From positions 1 through 64,000 of the forward strand of contig CAZUZS010000005.1 of the NCBI GenBank assembly GCA_964624795.1: DNA of 64,000 bases, read 5' to 3'. The DNA comes from CAZUZS01 sp964624795. Its GTDB lineage: Bacteria; Calditrichota; Calditrichia; RBG-13-44-9. The position numbers and the translations under genes were made by a program. Numbering within the stretch: position 1 is the first letter of the stretch; every line of letters begins with the position of its first letter. The notes under the pieces were generated by a model. It did not search any database and was not told the origin of the DNA. It saw only the letters and a program-made list of their open reading frames with translations. Below are positions 18,075-27,295 of this stretch, in pieces.

Positions 18075-19490
18075 TCATCCCTTTTGATCCCACTCTGTAT
18101 GAAATATGCCTTCCCTGTCGATCCGCTCGTAGGTGTGCGAACCGAAGAAATCACGCTGTGCCTGGATCAGGTTGGCTGGCAGCCAACTGCTCCGGTAGCT
18201 GTCGTAGTAAGCCAGGGATGCCGACAGTGCGGGAACCGGAATTCCCCATTGAACACCATTGCGAATAACTGTGCGAAGGTCCTCCTGCCTTTCGATAAGT
18301 GTCTTTGAAAAATGGGATTCAATCATCAGGTTGCTCAGGCTTGGTTTACCGTCGTAAGCCTCCCGGATATTTTCCAGCAATCCGGCCCGGATGATGCAGC
18401 CGCCCCTCCAGATTTTTGCAATTTCTTCCGGGTTTAATCCATATTTGTAACGCTGGTCGGCGGCCTTCAGCAGCGCCATGCCTTGCGCATAAGTGCTTAT
18501 GAAGGAAAAATACAACGCATTGCGAAGCTGCCGGACAAACTGCTCCCGGTTGCCGTTGAATGACGGTTGCGGTCCCGTCAAGATTTTCGATGCCTCCCCC
18601 CGTTCTTCTTTGTAACCGGACATGTCGCGCACAACTACTGCCATGTCAATGGTCGGCTGCGGAACTTGCAATTCCATCGCATCCTGCGATGTCCACATGC
18701 CGGTTCCCTTTTGTTTCGCTGCATCAAGAATGACATCGATAAGGCGCTTACCGCTGATTTCGTCATCCCGCGCAAAAATCTTGGCCGTAATCTCGACGAG
18801 GAACGATTCCAGCTCGCCTTCGTCCCATTCCTTGTAGATCCGGTGCAGATCGTCGTTGTTCAAATCAATGCCTCTTTTCAAGAGATCGTAGGATTCTGCC
18901 AGCAACTGGATAAGGCCGTACTCGATCCCGTTATGAACCATTTTTACGTAGTGGCCGGCGGAACCGGGGCCCAGATAAGTGACGCATGGCTCTCCGTCCA
19001 CCTTTGCCGCTACCGCTTCGAAGATTGGCTTAAGTCGTTGGTAAGCCTCCCGCGATCCACCGGGCATCATACTCGGCCCGTACCGTGCTCCCTTCTCGCC
19101 CCCCGAAATACCGACGCCCAGGATGTGAAATCCTTTCTCCGCCAGCTCTTTGGCGCGGCGATTGGTGTCTATAAAGTGCGAGTTACCGCCGTCTATGATC
19201 AAATCTTCCCGGTCCAGCAGCGGCAGCAGATCCTGAATAACGGCGTCCACCGCACCGGCCGGAACCAGCATCATCACGTTGCGCGGCTTTTTGAGGAGGC
19301 TCAAAAATTCCTCTTTTGTATTTACGCCGCGGATTGCCCGGTCGCCCTTTTCTTTATTCAGTGCATTAACCTTTTCAGGGTCTTTATCGTATCCCGCCAC
19401 TGCAAATCCGTGGTCTCCCATATTCAAGACAAGATTGCGGCCCATTACTCCAAGGCCAATCATTCCTAAATCGTATCTTCTGTTATCCAT
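18075..19490 (-). CDS. gnd: 6-phosphogluconate dehydrogenase, decarboxylating
   Basis: 471 residues, the long (about 470) form. The Rossmann motif GLGVMGRNL opens the protein; GGNSHFIDTNRR, GVGISGGEKGARYGPSMMPGG and the substrate-binding KMVHNGIEYG follow, and the C-terminal part has the IWRGGCIIRA signature. It converts 6-phosphogluconate to ribulose-5-phosphate and CO2, producing NADPH. Start ATG 19488-19490 is preceded by GGAGGACACA. It is the first gene of the gnd-zwf-pgl-S2P-CLC-CLC run. Confidence 0.97.
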   Translation of the reverse strand: MDNRRYDLGMIGLGVMGRNLVLNMGDHGFAVAGYDKDPEKVNALNKEKGDRAIRGVNTKEEFLSLLKKPRNVMMLVPAGAVDAVIQDLLPLLDREDLIIDGGNSHFIDTNRRAKELAEKGFHILGVGISGGEKGARYGPSMMPGGSREAYQRLKPIFEAVAAKVDGEPCVTYLGPGSAGHYVKMVHNGIEYGLIQLLAESYDLLKRGIDLNNDDLHRIYKEWDEGELESFLVEITAKIFARDDEISGKRLIDVILDAAKQKGTGMWTSQDAMELQVPQPTIDMAVVVRDMSGYKEERGEASKILTGPQPSFNGNREQFVRQLRNALYFSFISTYAQGMALLKAADQRYKYGLNPEEIAKIWRGGCIIRAGLLENIREAYDGKPSLSNLMIESHFSKTLIERQEDLRTVIRNGVQWGIPVPALSASLAYYDSYRSSWLPANLIQAQRDFFGSHTYERIDREGIFHTEWDQKG

Positions 19491-19524
19491 TGTGTCCTCC
19501 CTTTGAACTGCAATTGTGCAGAGG

Positions 19525-20151
19525 CTAATTGTCCGATTGCAGTCCCGTTTCCGCTAATTTTAATTTTGTCATCTGAAAGTCCCTGTGGTGGATACCCTTG
19601 ATTCCCAGACCTTCCGCAATTTGTACAAACATCAGCCGGTCGTCAATGTAGACCACCTCCTGCGGCGGTACCTGCGAAATATCCAGCGCCATTCGGAACA
19701 TGTCCTCGTCCGGCTTTCGGAAGTGCACAAAACTGGAGGAAATAAAGGCATCGATGAATTCATTTAATTTGAACGTCCGAATGCGGTATTCATTTAGCTC
19801 GCGGCCTTCATTACTCACTACCACCAATCGCAAATGATACCGGTCTTTCAAATCTTGAACAAATTGGATCATTTCAGTATATGGCTGCGATTGCGAAAAC
19901 ATAAACTGCCTGAACTCTTCCATCGCAAAAGATCTTTCCTTATAAAAGATAACCCGGTTTAAATATTGCACCAGGCTCAGTTTGCCCTCTTCATACGTGT
20001 CGAAGGTCAGGTGGTGACGCTCGTTTACCTCGTCTTCATCCAACCGGAATTTCTCGATGGCACGCTGACGGGCAATCCGGTCCCATCCGTTGGTGAGCAA
20101 GACGCCTCCGATATCCAAAAACAGCGCTGAAATTTTATCCGGGTGTGCCAT
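19525..20151 (-). CDS. HAD-superfamily hydrolase (HAD-IA type)
   Basis: 208 residues. Motif I is FLDIGGVLLTNGWD, in which the nucleophile Asp is present but the usual second Asp is Gly, as in YihX-type phosphatases. Motif II is VVVSNEG, motif III the Lys near FVHFRKPDEDMF, motif IV VVYIDDRLMFV. The cap domain lies between motifs I and II. Substrates of such enzymes are small phosphorylated metabolites; being next to gnd, a sugar phosphate is plausible but not shown. Start ATG 20149-20151 follows AAGGAGATT. Confidence 0.88.
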   Translation of the reverse strand: MAHPDKISALFLDIGGVLLTNGWDRIARQRAIEKFRLDEDEVNERHHLTFDTYEEGKLSLVQYLNRVIFYKERSFAMEEFRQFMFSQSQPYTEMIQFVQDLKDRYHLRLVVVSNEGRELNEYRIRTFKLNEFIDAFISSSFVHFRKPDEDMFRMALDISQVPPQEVVYIDDRLMFVQIAEGLGIKGIHHRDFQMTKLKLAETGLQSDN

Positions 20152-20452
20152 AATCTCCTTGTCCTTAGTTCCAATGTAGGATAATGTCCAAAGATGAAGT
20201 TTTTATGAATATGGAAATCCGGCATCTTTGGATATGATGCAAGATAGACGCGCGGCAGGGAGGGATTTGCCGTTGCTGATCGCGGTCAATAAAATCAACC
20301 CGATTCTTCGTGAGCGCAATAGTTATCTCTGCTAGTAAGGGGCCTGGTGGCAAAGTGAATGTTCAATGCATATTTGGCCGGATTCTCCCAATATTTGTCC
20401 CTCCGGATGCGCGGATTTTTAAACCGGCGAATTCACGAATGTCAGGAAAGAA
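20152..20452. other. Intergenic stretch between MFS transporter and HAD genes
   Basis: About 300 bases with no supported gene, RNA or strong hairpin. It must hold the promoter of the HAD gene (minus strand); I cannot place it with confidence. Confidence 0.4.
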
Positions 20453-21673
20453 TTATTGCGGAGGCTGGGGCTCCTTGCTTACCGTCTCTGGCAGATAACG
20501 ATAGACCAGCCACAAGCCCACCAGCGTCAGCGCCCCAATCGCGAGGAAGGGCAATTCGAAAAAAACAACCGACAAAAGTCCTGCAATCAAAGGCCCGGTG
20601 GCAATACCCAGGCCAAATCCCATGGTAATGACGCTCATTTGCCGCCCTTCGCCGCCGGCGCGGGACAGATCCGCGGCCACGGCAAACGCAGGAGCTGCAA
20701 TCGCCGCAGCGGTAATTCCCTGGAAAAGGCGAAGCAAAATAAATTGTGTCAGTGTGTGGATTTCGCCCAAAAGCACGATGGCTGGTGCAGTGAACAGCAA
20801 TCCAATCAAAATAATCGGTCTTCTTCCTACCCGATCCGAGAGATGGCCCAAAGGCACCTGGAAAAGAAGGCGACCGACCATCAACGAACTGAATGCCACA
20901 CCGAATCCCAATGCGTTTATGCTCAACCGGGCGTTGAATTCGTTTTCGAGCGCACTCACCATGGAAAAGGCGCCGGCCATGAGAAAGGTCGCCAGCGCGG
21001 CGCTGAAAATTCCCGGGCTCAGCAGGGAACGGTCGATGATCCGGAACGGTCGCTTTTTAATTTCCTCTTTCGGAATTCTCACATCCGATACCCAGATTTG
21101 CACCAGGATCATGGCTAACAGGGTCAATCCGGCGCCGGCATAAAAAGCAGCATTGAAGCCGTAATGAACCTTCAGAAATCCACCGATGAGAGGGCCGATG
21201 GAAAAGCCGACAACCCGCAAAGTTGAGTATATTCCCATTGATCCGCCGCGCGTTTCCCGGTGGGTAATGGTGGCCATGATTGCCATGGATGCGGGAATGG
21301 TAATAGCCACCGCCACCCCCTGAAAAGCACGAAGCAGCAGCAGATCGAAGAAATTGCGCGCAAGAACAAAGGCCAGGGTGCTGCCGCCAATGAGAAACAA
21401 GCCCGCCTGAATGAGTATCTTTCTTCGCCCAATGCGGTCGGAAAAAGCGCCCATAATTGGCTGCAGAAACGCATTCACAAAACCATAAAGGGAAATGAGT
21501 ATGCCCACCTGCACCGGTACCGGAAGATGAAAAAGTATGGCAGGCAGTTTGGCGACATACAGCGGAATGATAATAAAAAGAATGCTGTTCCCCATAGCGT
21601 CCGCCATGCGGGCAATGGAGAGCGCCAAAACCGCACGGCTTGCCCCAATTGATTTTGCAAAGTTTCCCAACAC
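20453..21673 (-). CDS. Major facilitator superfamily transporter
   Basis: 406 residues with twelve predicted membrane helices in two halves. The MFS loop-2/3 motif appears as GAFSDRIGRRKILI in the first half and GHLSDRVGRRPIIL in the second. Similarity in pattern is to drug/sugar efflux-type MFS proteins, but the substrate cannot be read from the sequence. The first codon is GTG (21671-21673), with AGGGAATC upstream. It stands alone, not closely linked to the HAD gene. Confidence 0.9.
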   Translation of the reverse strand: MLGNFAKSIGASRAVLALSIARMADAMGNSILFIIIPLYVAKLPAILFHLPVPVQVGILISLYGFVNAFLQPIMGAFSDRIGRRKILIQAGLFLIGGSTLAFVLARNFFDLLLLRAFQGVAVAITIPASMAIMATITHRETRGGSMGIYSTLRVVGFSIGPLIGGFLKVHYGFNAAFYAGAGLTLLAMILVQIWVSDVRIPKEEIKKRPFRIIDRSLLSPGIFSAALATFLMAGAFSMVSALENEFNARLSINALGFGVAFSSLMVGRLLFQVPLGHLSDRVGRRPIILIGLLFTAPAIVLLGEIHTLTQFILLRLFQGITAAAIAAPAFAVAADLSRAGGEGRQMSVITMGFGLGIATGPLIAGLLSVVFFELPFLAIGALTLVGLWLVYRYLPETVSKEPQPPQ

Positions 21674-22048
21674 GATGAATGATTCCCTTCAGTTTAATAT
21701 TTGTTCCCGGACAGGAAGATGCGCGGTATGTCTTCCACTGATGTAATTCTGCCCATTAAGAATAAAGTTCGTTCCATCGCATTTTTCAAAACACCGCTCA
21801 AAACAACAAAAATTTGTTCCTCCCCGTTTCCGGATCTGCATTGGTGCAGACAATATTTTCAATCCGAGACTTCACACCAATGTATATTATGTAAATGAAT
21901 AACTGCTGAAGAAATTTGGCGGAGGAGAAAAAGTGGCATGACTCCAAGCAAGCATGTCACCAAATTTATTCGTACCAAAATTATGACGCTTGATCAAATA
22001 TATTTCGCTACGTGAGCCCGATAATCTAGCTGCATAGGTTTTGCGCCC
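21674..22048. other. Intergenic stretch upstream of the MFS gene
   Basis: 375 bases without a supported gene. It includes the leader of the MFS gene and the region beyond the stop of the lipoprotein gene; no clear terminator hairpin or operator was seen. Confidence 0.4.
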
Positions 22049-22834
22049 TCATTTTTCATCAACAAACTCGGAATTAGCTATATTGGCTTCGAAAGCGGAC
22101 ATGAGCGCCGTATTGTAACTGTTATCAATACGTATCTGATTATTTTCTACCAGCGCGTTTGAAAAATCAACCTGGTCGAACCAGTGCGGAACATCCAGGG
22201 TCACGGTGATTCGGGTAACTTTCCGGGGAAAAACGGAAATGGGCTTATCCAAAATGTGGGTTTCCACGTTTTCGGTGAATTCAGACAACAGGGTGAACGA
22301 GATCGGCCGTCCGCCTGTGGGGGTATATTTGCCATGGATATTTATTGACTTATCAGAAAACGGCGGTCGGGTGCTGACAGCAAAAACCAGTCGTACCAGG
22401 GTTATGTAGCCGGGATAGATCGCAGCCGAGTCGAAGAGCACTTTCTCTGCGCTGATATCAAGAGAAAATGGCCCCTGCAAAATTGTCTTTGGCAGGTTTT
22501 GGCTGTCGCTGTCCGAATCTGCTTTATCTTTTCCGTTCTCGGTTTTGGTGGTGTCCGCCTTTTCTTCAATTTCGATCCGGTCTATATTAATCCACGCAGA
22601 CTTAATGCTGATCATTCCGTTTCGCACCGGAATGCGTTGCAGATTCTTGCCGGTGTGGGCAGTGGCGGATGCCTTGAGAATGAGAATTCCTGATTTCGGC
22701 TCGTTCGGGTTGTTTTCTTCCGCAGCTCTTTTACCACATCCCGTGAAAAAATCCAGAGCGGAGAAGGTAAAAACGAGGATCAGGAGACCCGTTAATGCCG
22801 GTTTAATACTTCGGCTATTTGAAAGCTGCTTCAT
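22049..22834 (-). CDS. Lipoprotein of unknown function in the two-component operon
   Basis: 261 residues from ATG 22832-22834 (GGAG six bases upstream; longer starts are possible). A lipobox FFTGC places the lipidated Cys at about residue 33. The mature part starts with a Glu/Asn-rich linker, then beta-rich sequence with SGILILKASATA and a run of Asp/Lys residues. The general pattern recalls DUF4382-like lipoproteins, but the match is weak. It lies about 110 bases after the histidine kinase on the same strand and could be a sensed or regulated envelope component. Confidence 0.65.
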   Translation of the reverse strand: MKQLSNSRSIKPALTGLLILVFTFSALDFFTGCGKRAAEENNPNEPKSGILILKASATAHTGKNLQRIPVRNGMISIKSAWINIDRIEIEEKADTTKTENGKDKADSDSDSQNLPKTILQGPFSLDISAEKVLFDSAAIYPGYITLVRLVFAVSTRPPFSDKSINIHGKYTPTGGRPISFTLLSEFTENVETHILDKPISVFPRKVTRITVTLDVPHWFDQVDFSNALVENNQIRIDNSYNTALMSAFEANIANSEFVDEK

Positions 22835-22945
22835 CGGCATCTCCGCTTTTCTTATGGCATCGCAAATCCTACGGAATAATATCCGGGATTTCTCCTGGTT
22901 CTGCATGAACTGTCATGAGATCATGTCATCAGGTTGGAATATGAA

Positions 22946-24361
22946 TTAATTTCTCTCCGGCAACGGTAGTGAAACACGAAATTGGCTGCCTTCTCCCATT
23001 TTACTCTCTACCTTTATTGTACCGTTGTGGCCTTCGGCAATAAGTTCGCAAATGGACAATCCCAGGCCACTGCCGCCGGTGGATCTGGAACGATCCTTTT
23101 GCACGCGGTAGAACCGCTCAAAGATATGCGGGAGATCTTGTTCCGGTATACCGGGACCATTGTCCTGTATTTCCACAAAGGTCCAGTGATTGTTCAACCG
23201 CAGGGAAAGCCAGATATTACCGTTTTCCGGTGTGTAGCGGATGGCATTATCCAGCAGGTTGAAAAAGAGTTGGTAAAGCCGGCTGGAATCCCCCTGTATA
23301 TTAGCCTCAGGCATCTCTACAATGGATATTTTTTGCGACTTTATCTCTGCCAGAATTTGGGAATCGGAAATGACGGTGCGCAGAAGTTCGTCCAGCCTAA
23401 CCGGTCTAAAGACAAAATTATCCTGTATGGATTCGGTCTGGGTGAGAAGCAGAAGATTGTTGATCATATGATTGAGCCGCGTAATGGCTTCGATATCCTG
23501 GACGAATTTTTCCTTCATCTCAAGGGGTATATCCGGATTGTTCAGCTCGCTTTCCCAATGGGCACGAAGCACAGTCAGCGGTGTTTTCAACTCGTGTGCT
23601 GCATCGGCCATAAATTGTTGCTGGCTGTGAAATGCCTTTTGAAGCCTTTCCAGCAGATTGTTCAAAACAACAGTCAGTTGTCCCAGTTCATCATCAGATT
23701 TCTGGATTTCAATTCTTTCATCAAGATTGGTAGAGCTGATATTGTTTGCTTTCTGCGTTATTTTATTTACCGGATCAAGCGTTTGCCGGGTCAGGAAATA
23801 GCCGCCTATGCCAATCAAAACCACCGCCGCGACTGTTCCAATCAACAACACCATCAGCAGGTTGTGCATGGATTCTTGGATTCGTTCGATCGGCAATCCA
23901 ATCGTTATCCACCCGATCCGCTGGTCCTGGTAATGGAGCGGTCGGGAGATCGCGCGAAAGGTTACATCTTTATTTTGGTCCATTTGCAGGAAAGACCAAT
24001 TCGAAGGAACATTGATAGTTATTGTAAATCCGGTTGTGGTACTTTTCTTCGGAGCGGGAATTCCCAAAGAAATTTTCTGCGTCATCGGCGATGCAAAAAT
24101 GGGATTACCGGCATTATTATACACCACAATGTAATACCCCAGATAGCGATTCAGATTCTCAGGTGTAAGCCGCAGATCGTCAAACTCGCCAAAGAAGGGA
24201 TCATAAGATCGCTCGATGGTCATGGTCATCATCTCCAACTCGTCGTCCAGCGTGCGAAAAAGAAGCCGCTTCATACCCCAGTATGTTCCGAGACTGAAGA
24301 AAAGAACAATAATGAGAGCTACGGAAAAGTGCCAAAGTGTCAGCCGCACACGTATCTTCAT
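22946..24361 (-). CDS. Sensor histidine kinase with HAMP domain
   Basis: 471 residues. Helix TM1 (about 8-30), a periplasmic sensor domain of about 135 residues, TM2 (168-190), HAMP (190-242), then the HisKA helix with phospho-acceptor H256 in AAHELKTPLT and a full ATPase domain: N box LDNAIRYTP, DNGPGIPE, FERFYRV and GGSGLGLSIC. It would sense an envelope signal and phosphorylate the partner regulator. Its ATG shares one base with the regulator stop (TGATG), so the pair is translationally coupled. The layout matches CpxA/CusS-type kinases. Confidence 0.95.
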   Translation of the reverse strand: MKIRVRLTLWHFSVALIIVLFFSLGTYWGMKRLLFRTLDDELEMMTMTIERSYDPFFGEFDDLRLTPENLNRYLGYYIVVYNNAGNPIFASPMTQKISLGIPAPKKSTTTGFTITINVPSNWSFLQMDQNKDVTFRAISRPLHYQDQRIGWITIGLPIERIQESMHNLLMVLLIGTVAAVVLIGIGGYFLTRQTLDPVNKITQKANNISSTNLDERIEIQKSDDELGQLTVVLNNLLERLQKAFHSQQQFMADAAHELKTPLTVLRAHWESELNNPDIPLEMKEKFVQDIEAITRLNHMINNLLLLTQTESIQDNFVFRPVRLDELLRTVISDSQILAEIKSQKISIVEMPEANIQGDSSRLYQLFFNLLDNAIRYTPENGNIWLSLRLNNHWTFVEIQDNGPGIPEQDLPHIFERFYRVQKDRSRSTGGSGLGLSICELIAEGHNGTIKVESKMGEGSQFRVSLPLPERN

Positions 24362-25038
24362 CAGTCGTCCTTGATAATATATCCAACACCGCGGATTGTT
24401 TGAATCAATTTTTTGTCCTGGTCATCGTCGATTTTTTTACGAAGATTTTTAATGTGCACATCCACAAAATTTGTCATTGTAAACAGATCGAAATTATCCC
24501 CCCAGACGTGTTCGGCAATAGAGAGGCGGGAAAGTACCCGGTTTTTGTTATAAATCAGGAATTCGAGAATGGAATATTCCTTCGCTGTAAGGCTGACCGG
24601 CTTACCACCCCGGACCACTTCGTGGGTGCTGGTATCAATTTCCAGATCTGCCACGCCCAATGTGGAGGATTTGATCTCGCTTTTTCTTCGCAACAGGGAG
24701 CGTACTCGCGCCATAAGTTCCGGAATGGCAAACGGTTTTGTTAAGTAATCGTCAGCGCCGGCGTCCAGTCCGGCGACCTTATCCTCCACCCGGTTTTTAA
24801 CGGTAAGCAATAATACCGGCACCGTCAAACCTTCCTTGCGTATCTCCCGCAAAGCCTGTATACCGTTCATTCTGGGGAGCAGAACATCCAGGATAACGAG
24901 GTCATATTCTTCCGTCAGTGCCTGGTCCATCCCGCTCAGGCCATCGTACGCAACCTCTACATGATACTGCTCGCTCTCCAAAATGCCCTTAATTCGCGAC
25001 GCGAGAGTCTCTTCATCTTCTACAACCAATATTCTCAT
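24361..25038 (-). CDS. OmpR/PhoB-family response regulator
   Basis: 225 residues. The receiver domain has the acidic pair ED near the N-terminus, phospho-acceptor D51 in LVILDVLLPRMNG, and the conserved LTKPF lysine. The C-terminal winged-helix DNA-binding domain ends in TIRGVGYIIKDD, typical of OmpR-type proteins. It pairs with the kinase encoded directly after it. A tandem TCTTCAT operator lies about 40 bases upstream of its start, and the same element lies upstream of htrA, so it probably controls both promoters. Confidence 0.96.
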   Translation of the reverse strand: MRILVVEDEETLASRIKGILESEQYHVEVAYDGLSGMDQALTEEYDLVILDVLLPRMNGIQALREIRKEGLTVPVLLLTVKNRVEDKVAGLDAGADDYLTKPFAIPELMARVRSLLRRKSEIKSSTLGVADLEIDTSTHEVVRGGKPVSLTAKEYSILEFLIYNKNRVLSRLSIAEHVWGDNFDLFTMTNFVDVHIKNLRKKIDDDQDKKLIQTIRGVGYIIKDD

Positions 25039-25056
25039 TTGTATTTCTCACATTAC

Positions 25057-25096
25057 CACGATAATTAATGATTTATATATGAAGAAAGCATGAAGA
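25057..25096 (-). promoter_or_regulatory. Promoter of the two-component operon with tandem TCTTCAT operator
   Basis: Read on the minus strand, two TCTTCAT half-sites 11 bases apart (25079-25096) are followed 14 bases later by TTATCGTG, which would overlap the -10 region. The arrangement, one helical turn between half-sites in the -35 area, is typical of an activated OmpR-family promoter. A matching element precedes htrA. Confidence 0.65.
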
Positions 25097-25373
25097 GCGA
25101 AAAGCCTCCATCTTTTGATCTTGAATCCGCCCCGGACCCGAGCCGCCTTGAATCATTACCCGACTAAGCTCTTCGCTGTAAATTTGAAACAATTAATTCT
25201 GGAACAAATATTTGCAGAAAACTCCTCGATTTTGGCCGACATTCTTAAAAGTATGATCTAAGTAAAAACAGGTCAGCCTCCCGCTCCAACTTCGAATTCC
25301 CATTCTCCCGACGAAATGAAATATTAAAGATAATAAACGTGATTCAAAAATGAAATGTCTCGTCGCGCATATT
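25097..25373. other. Intergenic stretch between htrA terminator and response regulator promoter
   Basis: About 280 bases with no supported gene. It separates the htrA transcription unit from the two-component operon; the function of any conserved site in it is not evident. Confidence 0.4.
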
Positions 25374-25418
25374 TAAAAAATTCCTGGCGAGAGGCCCTGA
25401 TGTGGGCTTCCCGCCAGG
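25374..25418 (-). terminator. Intrinsic terminator of htrA
   Basis: On the minus strand a 15-base-pair stem (CCTGGCGGGAAGCCC paired with GGGCCTCTCGCCAGG, 13 good pairs, loop ACATCA) is followed by AATTTTTT. It begins 16 bases after the htrA stop and ends that transcript. Confidence 0.8.
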
Positions 25419-25434
25419 CACTCCCTGCCCTGCA

Positions 25435-26934
25435 TTATGGCATTGTGAACGCCACGAAAAAGTTGCCTTCTCCTCTCCGCAGGTAGAACAATATATTTTC
25501 TCCGGACTTTATTTTACTTATTACACTGTTAAATTCTTTTACGTCTTTTACAGTTTGACGGTTGACCTTCAGAATTACGTCACCCGGCTGCAATCCAACC
25601 TCGGCCGCAATGCTTCCGCCGGCTACTTGTATGACAACCACACCTCCGGGCTGATTTTGTGCCAACTGGTACTTCTGAATCAGATCGGGAGTAATGTTGG
25701 CTACCGTAAGGCCAACCTGCGATTCGGAGGATTCTCCCCTGGCCAATTCCTGTGTCTGCGGATTCAATTCGCCCAGCATAACCGGGACGGACATCACTTT
25801 TCCATTGCGAATGACCTGCAAGGTTATCTTGGTGTCGGGAGAAGTGCTCGCCACCCAGGTGCTGAGCTCCATGGAATTATCTACGTCCTTGCCGTTGAAT
25901 TGCGTAATAACATCTTCTGCCTTCAGACCCGCTTTGTCGGCCGGGCTGTTCGGCTCCACTTTGCTTACCACAACACCCTTATTACTTTTCAGGTTCAACC
26001 CTTTGGCAAGATCGGGGGTGATATTCTGAATGTAAACTCCCAACCATCCGCGAACGACTTTGCCGTTCTTGATAATATCATCCATGATTTTTTTAGCCAG
26101 GTTCACCGGAATCGCAAATCCGATTCCCTGGAAACCACCCGTCTGGGTGGCGATTGCCGAATTTATTCCGATCAATTCGCCGTTTACATTTACCAGTGCC
26201 CCGCCGGAATTTCCGGGATTGATAGCCGCATCCGTCTGCAGGTAATCTTCGTACTGGCTGAGACCCACTCCGGTCCGGCCCTTCGAGCTGATGATGCCCG
26301 AGGTAACCGTATGCTCAAAATTCAGGGGCGATCCGATAGCCAAAACCCAGTCACCCACACGGGCCTTGTCCGAATCTCCAAAATTTATGGGAGTCAGGCC
26401 CTTGGCATCAATCGTAATGACGGCAAGGTCAGTTTGCACATCGGTTCCTTTTACTTTTGCTTCATATTCGGTACCGTCGTTTAGCTTAACCTTTATTTTG
26501 TCTGCGCCTTTTACAACGTGGTTGTTGGTGAGGATTGTCCCATCAGAAGTCACTATGACGCCCGATCCCAGGCTCTCCTGGGTCTGATCCTGCTGGGGGG
26601 CAGGAACCTGGAAGAATTTTTTGAAAAAATCATCGCCGAACAACTGGCCGAATTGCTGTTGTTGCGCTTTAACTTTAGTCTCGGTGAAGATTGTTACCAC
26701 TGATGGTGTTACATTTTTTGCTACCGAAGCAAAAACATTGCTCAATTCCACTGCCACATTCGGGCTCGAGGAGCTGCTCATTTGCATCTCGTTTTCCGAT
26801 TGTGCAGTAGGTTGTACCGGTGGTGCGGCAATCGTCGAGTGTGTCCACTGCAGACCTGCTCCAATCAACAAACCGAAGATTATCCCCGCCAAAACATAAA
26901 TCCATACGCGTCGTTTAAATTGCTCTTGGCTCAT
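25435..26934 (-). CDS. htrA: HtrA/DegP-family periplasmic serine protease
   Basis: 499 residues. A membrane anchor or signal helix (about 9-27) is followed by a trypsin-like domain with the triad H139 (TNNHVVKGAD), D169 (DVQTDLAVI) and S243 (INPGNSGGALV), then two PDZ domains. It degrades or refolds damaged envelope proteins. Start chosen at ATG 26932-26934, seven bases after GGAGGG; a TTG two codons upstream is the only longer option. Its promoter carries the same tandem TCTTCAT operator as the two-component operon, and it has its own terminator, so it is a separate unit under probable control of the adjacent regulator. Confidence 0.96.
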   Translation of the reverse strand: MSQEQFKRRVWIYVLAGIIFGLLIGAGLQWTHSTIAAPPVQPTAQSENEMQMSSSSSPNVAVELSNVFASVAKNVTPSVVTIFTETKVKAQQQQFGQLFGDDFFKKFFQVPAPQQDQTQESLGSGVIVTSDGTILTNNHVVKGADKIKVKLNDGTEYEAKVKGTDVQTDLAVITIDAKGLTPINFGDSDKARVGDWVLAIGSPLNFEHTVTSGIISSKGRTGVGLSQYEDYLQTDAAINPGNSGGALVNVNGELIGINSAIATQTGGFQGIGFAIPVNLAKKIMDDIIKNGKVVRGWLGVYIQNITPDLAKGLNLKSNKGVVVSKVEPNSPADKAGLKAEDVITQFNGKDVDNSMELSTWVASTSPDTKITLQVIRNGKVMSVPVMLGELNPQTQELARGESSESQVGLTVANITPDLIQKYQLAQNQPGGVVVIQVAGGSIAAEVGLQPGDVILKVNRQTVKDVKEFNSVISKIKSGENILFYLRRGEGNFFVAFTMP

Positions 26935-27051
26935 AACCAAGCCCTCCTTAGTTGAATATTGTTATTCTTTTGATTATTAGTTTCGCATGATTTTATAAAC
27001 TTTTTCGTCACAATAAACAGCACTTAGACACTTTCTATTTCTCAAACTCAG
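26935..27051 (-). other. Long 5' leader of htrA
   Basis: More than 100 bases between the predicted promoter and the htrA start, A/T-rich, with the GGAGGG ribosome site at its end. No clear riboswitch-like fold was seen. Confidence 0.4.
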
Positions 27052-27089
27052 CACGATAATATCAATCATATATGAAGAAAGTATGAAGA
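27052..27089 (-). promoter_or_regulatory. htrA promoter with tandem TCTTCAT operator
   Basis: On the minus strand TCTTCAT-ACTT-TCTTCAT (27072-27089) is followed by ATATGATTGA and then TATTATCGTG, with TATTAT as a good -10. The 18-base core differs from the one before the response regulator by a single base plus flanks, and both share the downstream TTATCGTG. It is best explained as the binding site of the neighbouring OmpR-type regulator. Confidence 0.65.
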
Positions 27090-27295
27090 ATCACTAAGGT
27101 GTTCCAGATTTTATGGAGGTTGGATTTGAGTGCCGCAGATTGCATAATTCATGGCTGTCGGTCTTGCCGGCAGCCCTCTGGACCAGGCAATTCCGGTTGG
27201 CGAAGCACATTCGAAAGCCGTTCCACATCATGACAAACATTAGAATTTTTCAAAACGATAAAAAGGGCAGAAAATTGCAGAACGCGAGCCGCGGC

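Noticed and set aside
27153..27175. Hairpin after the DUF4203-like gene
   Set aside because: A nine-base stem with one wobble pair, but no T-run and about 120 bases from the stop, so terminator function is not supported.
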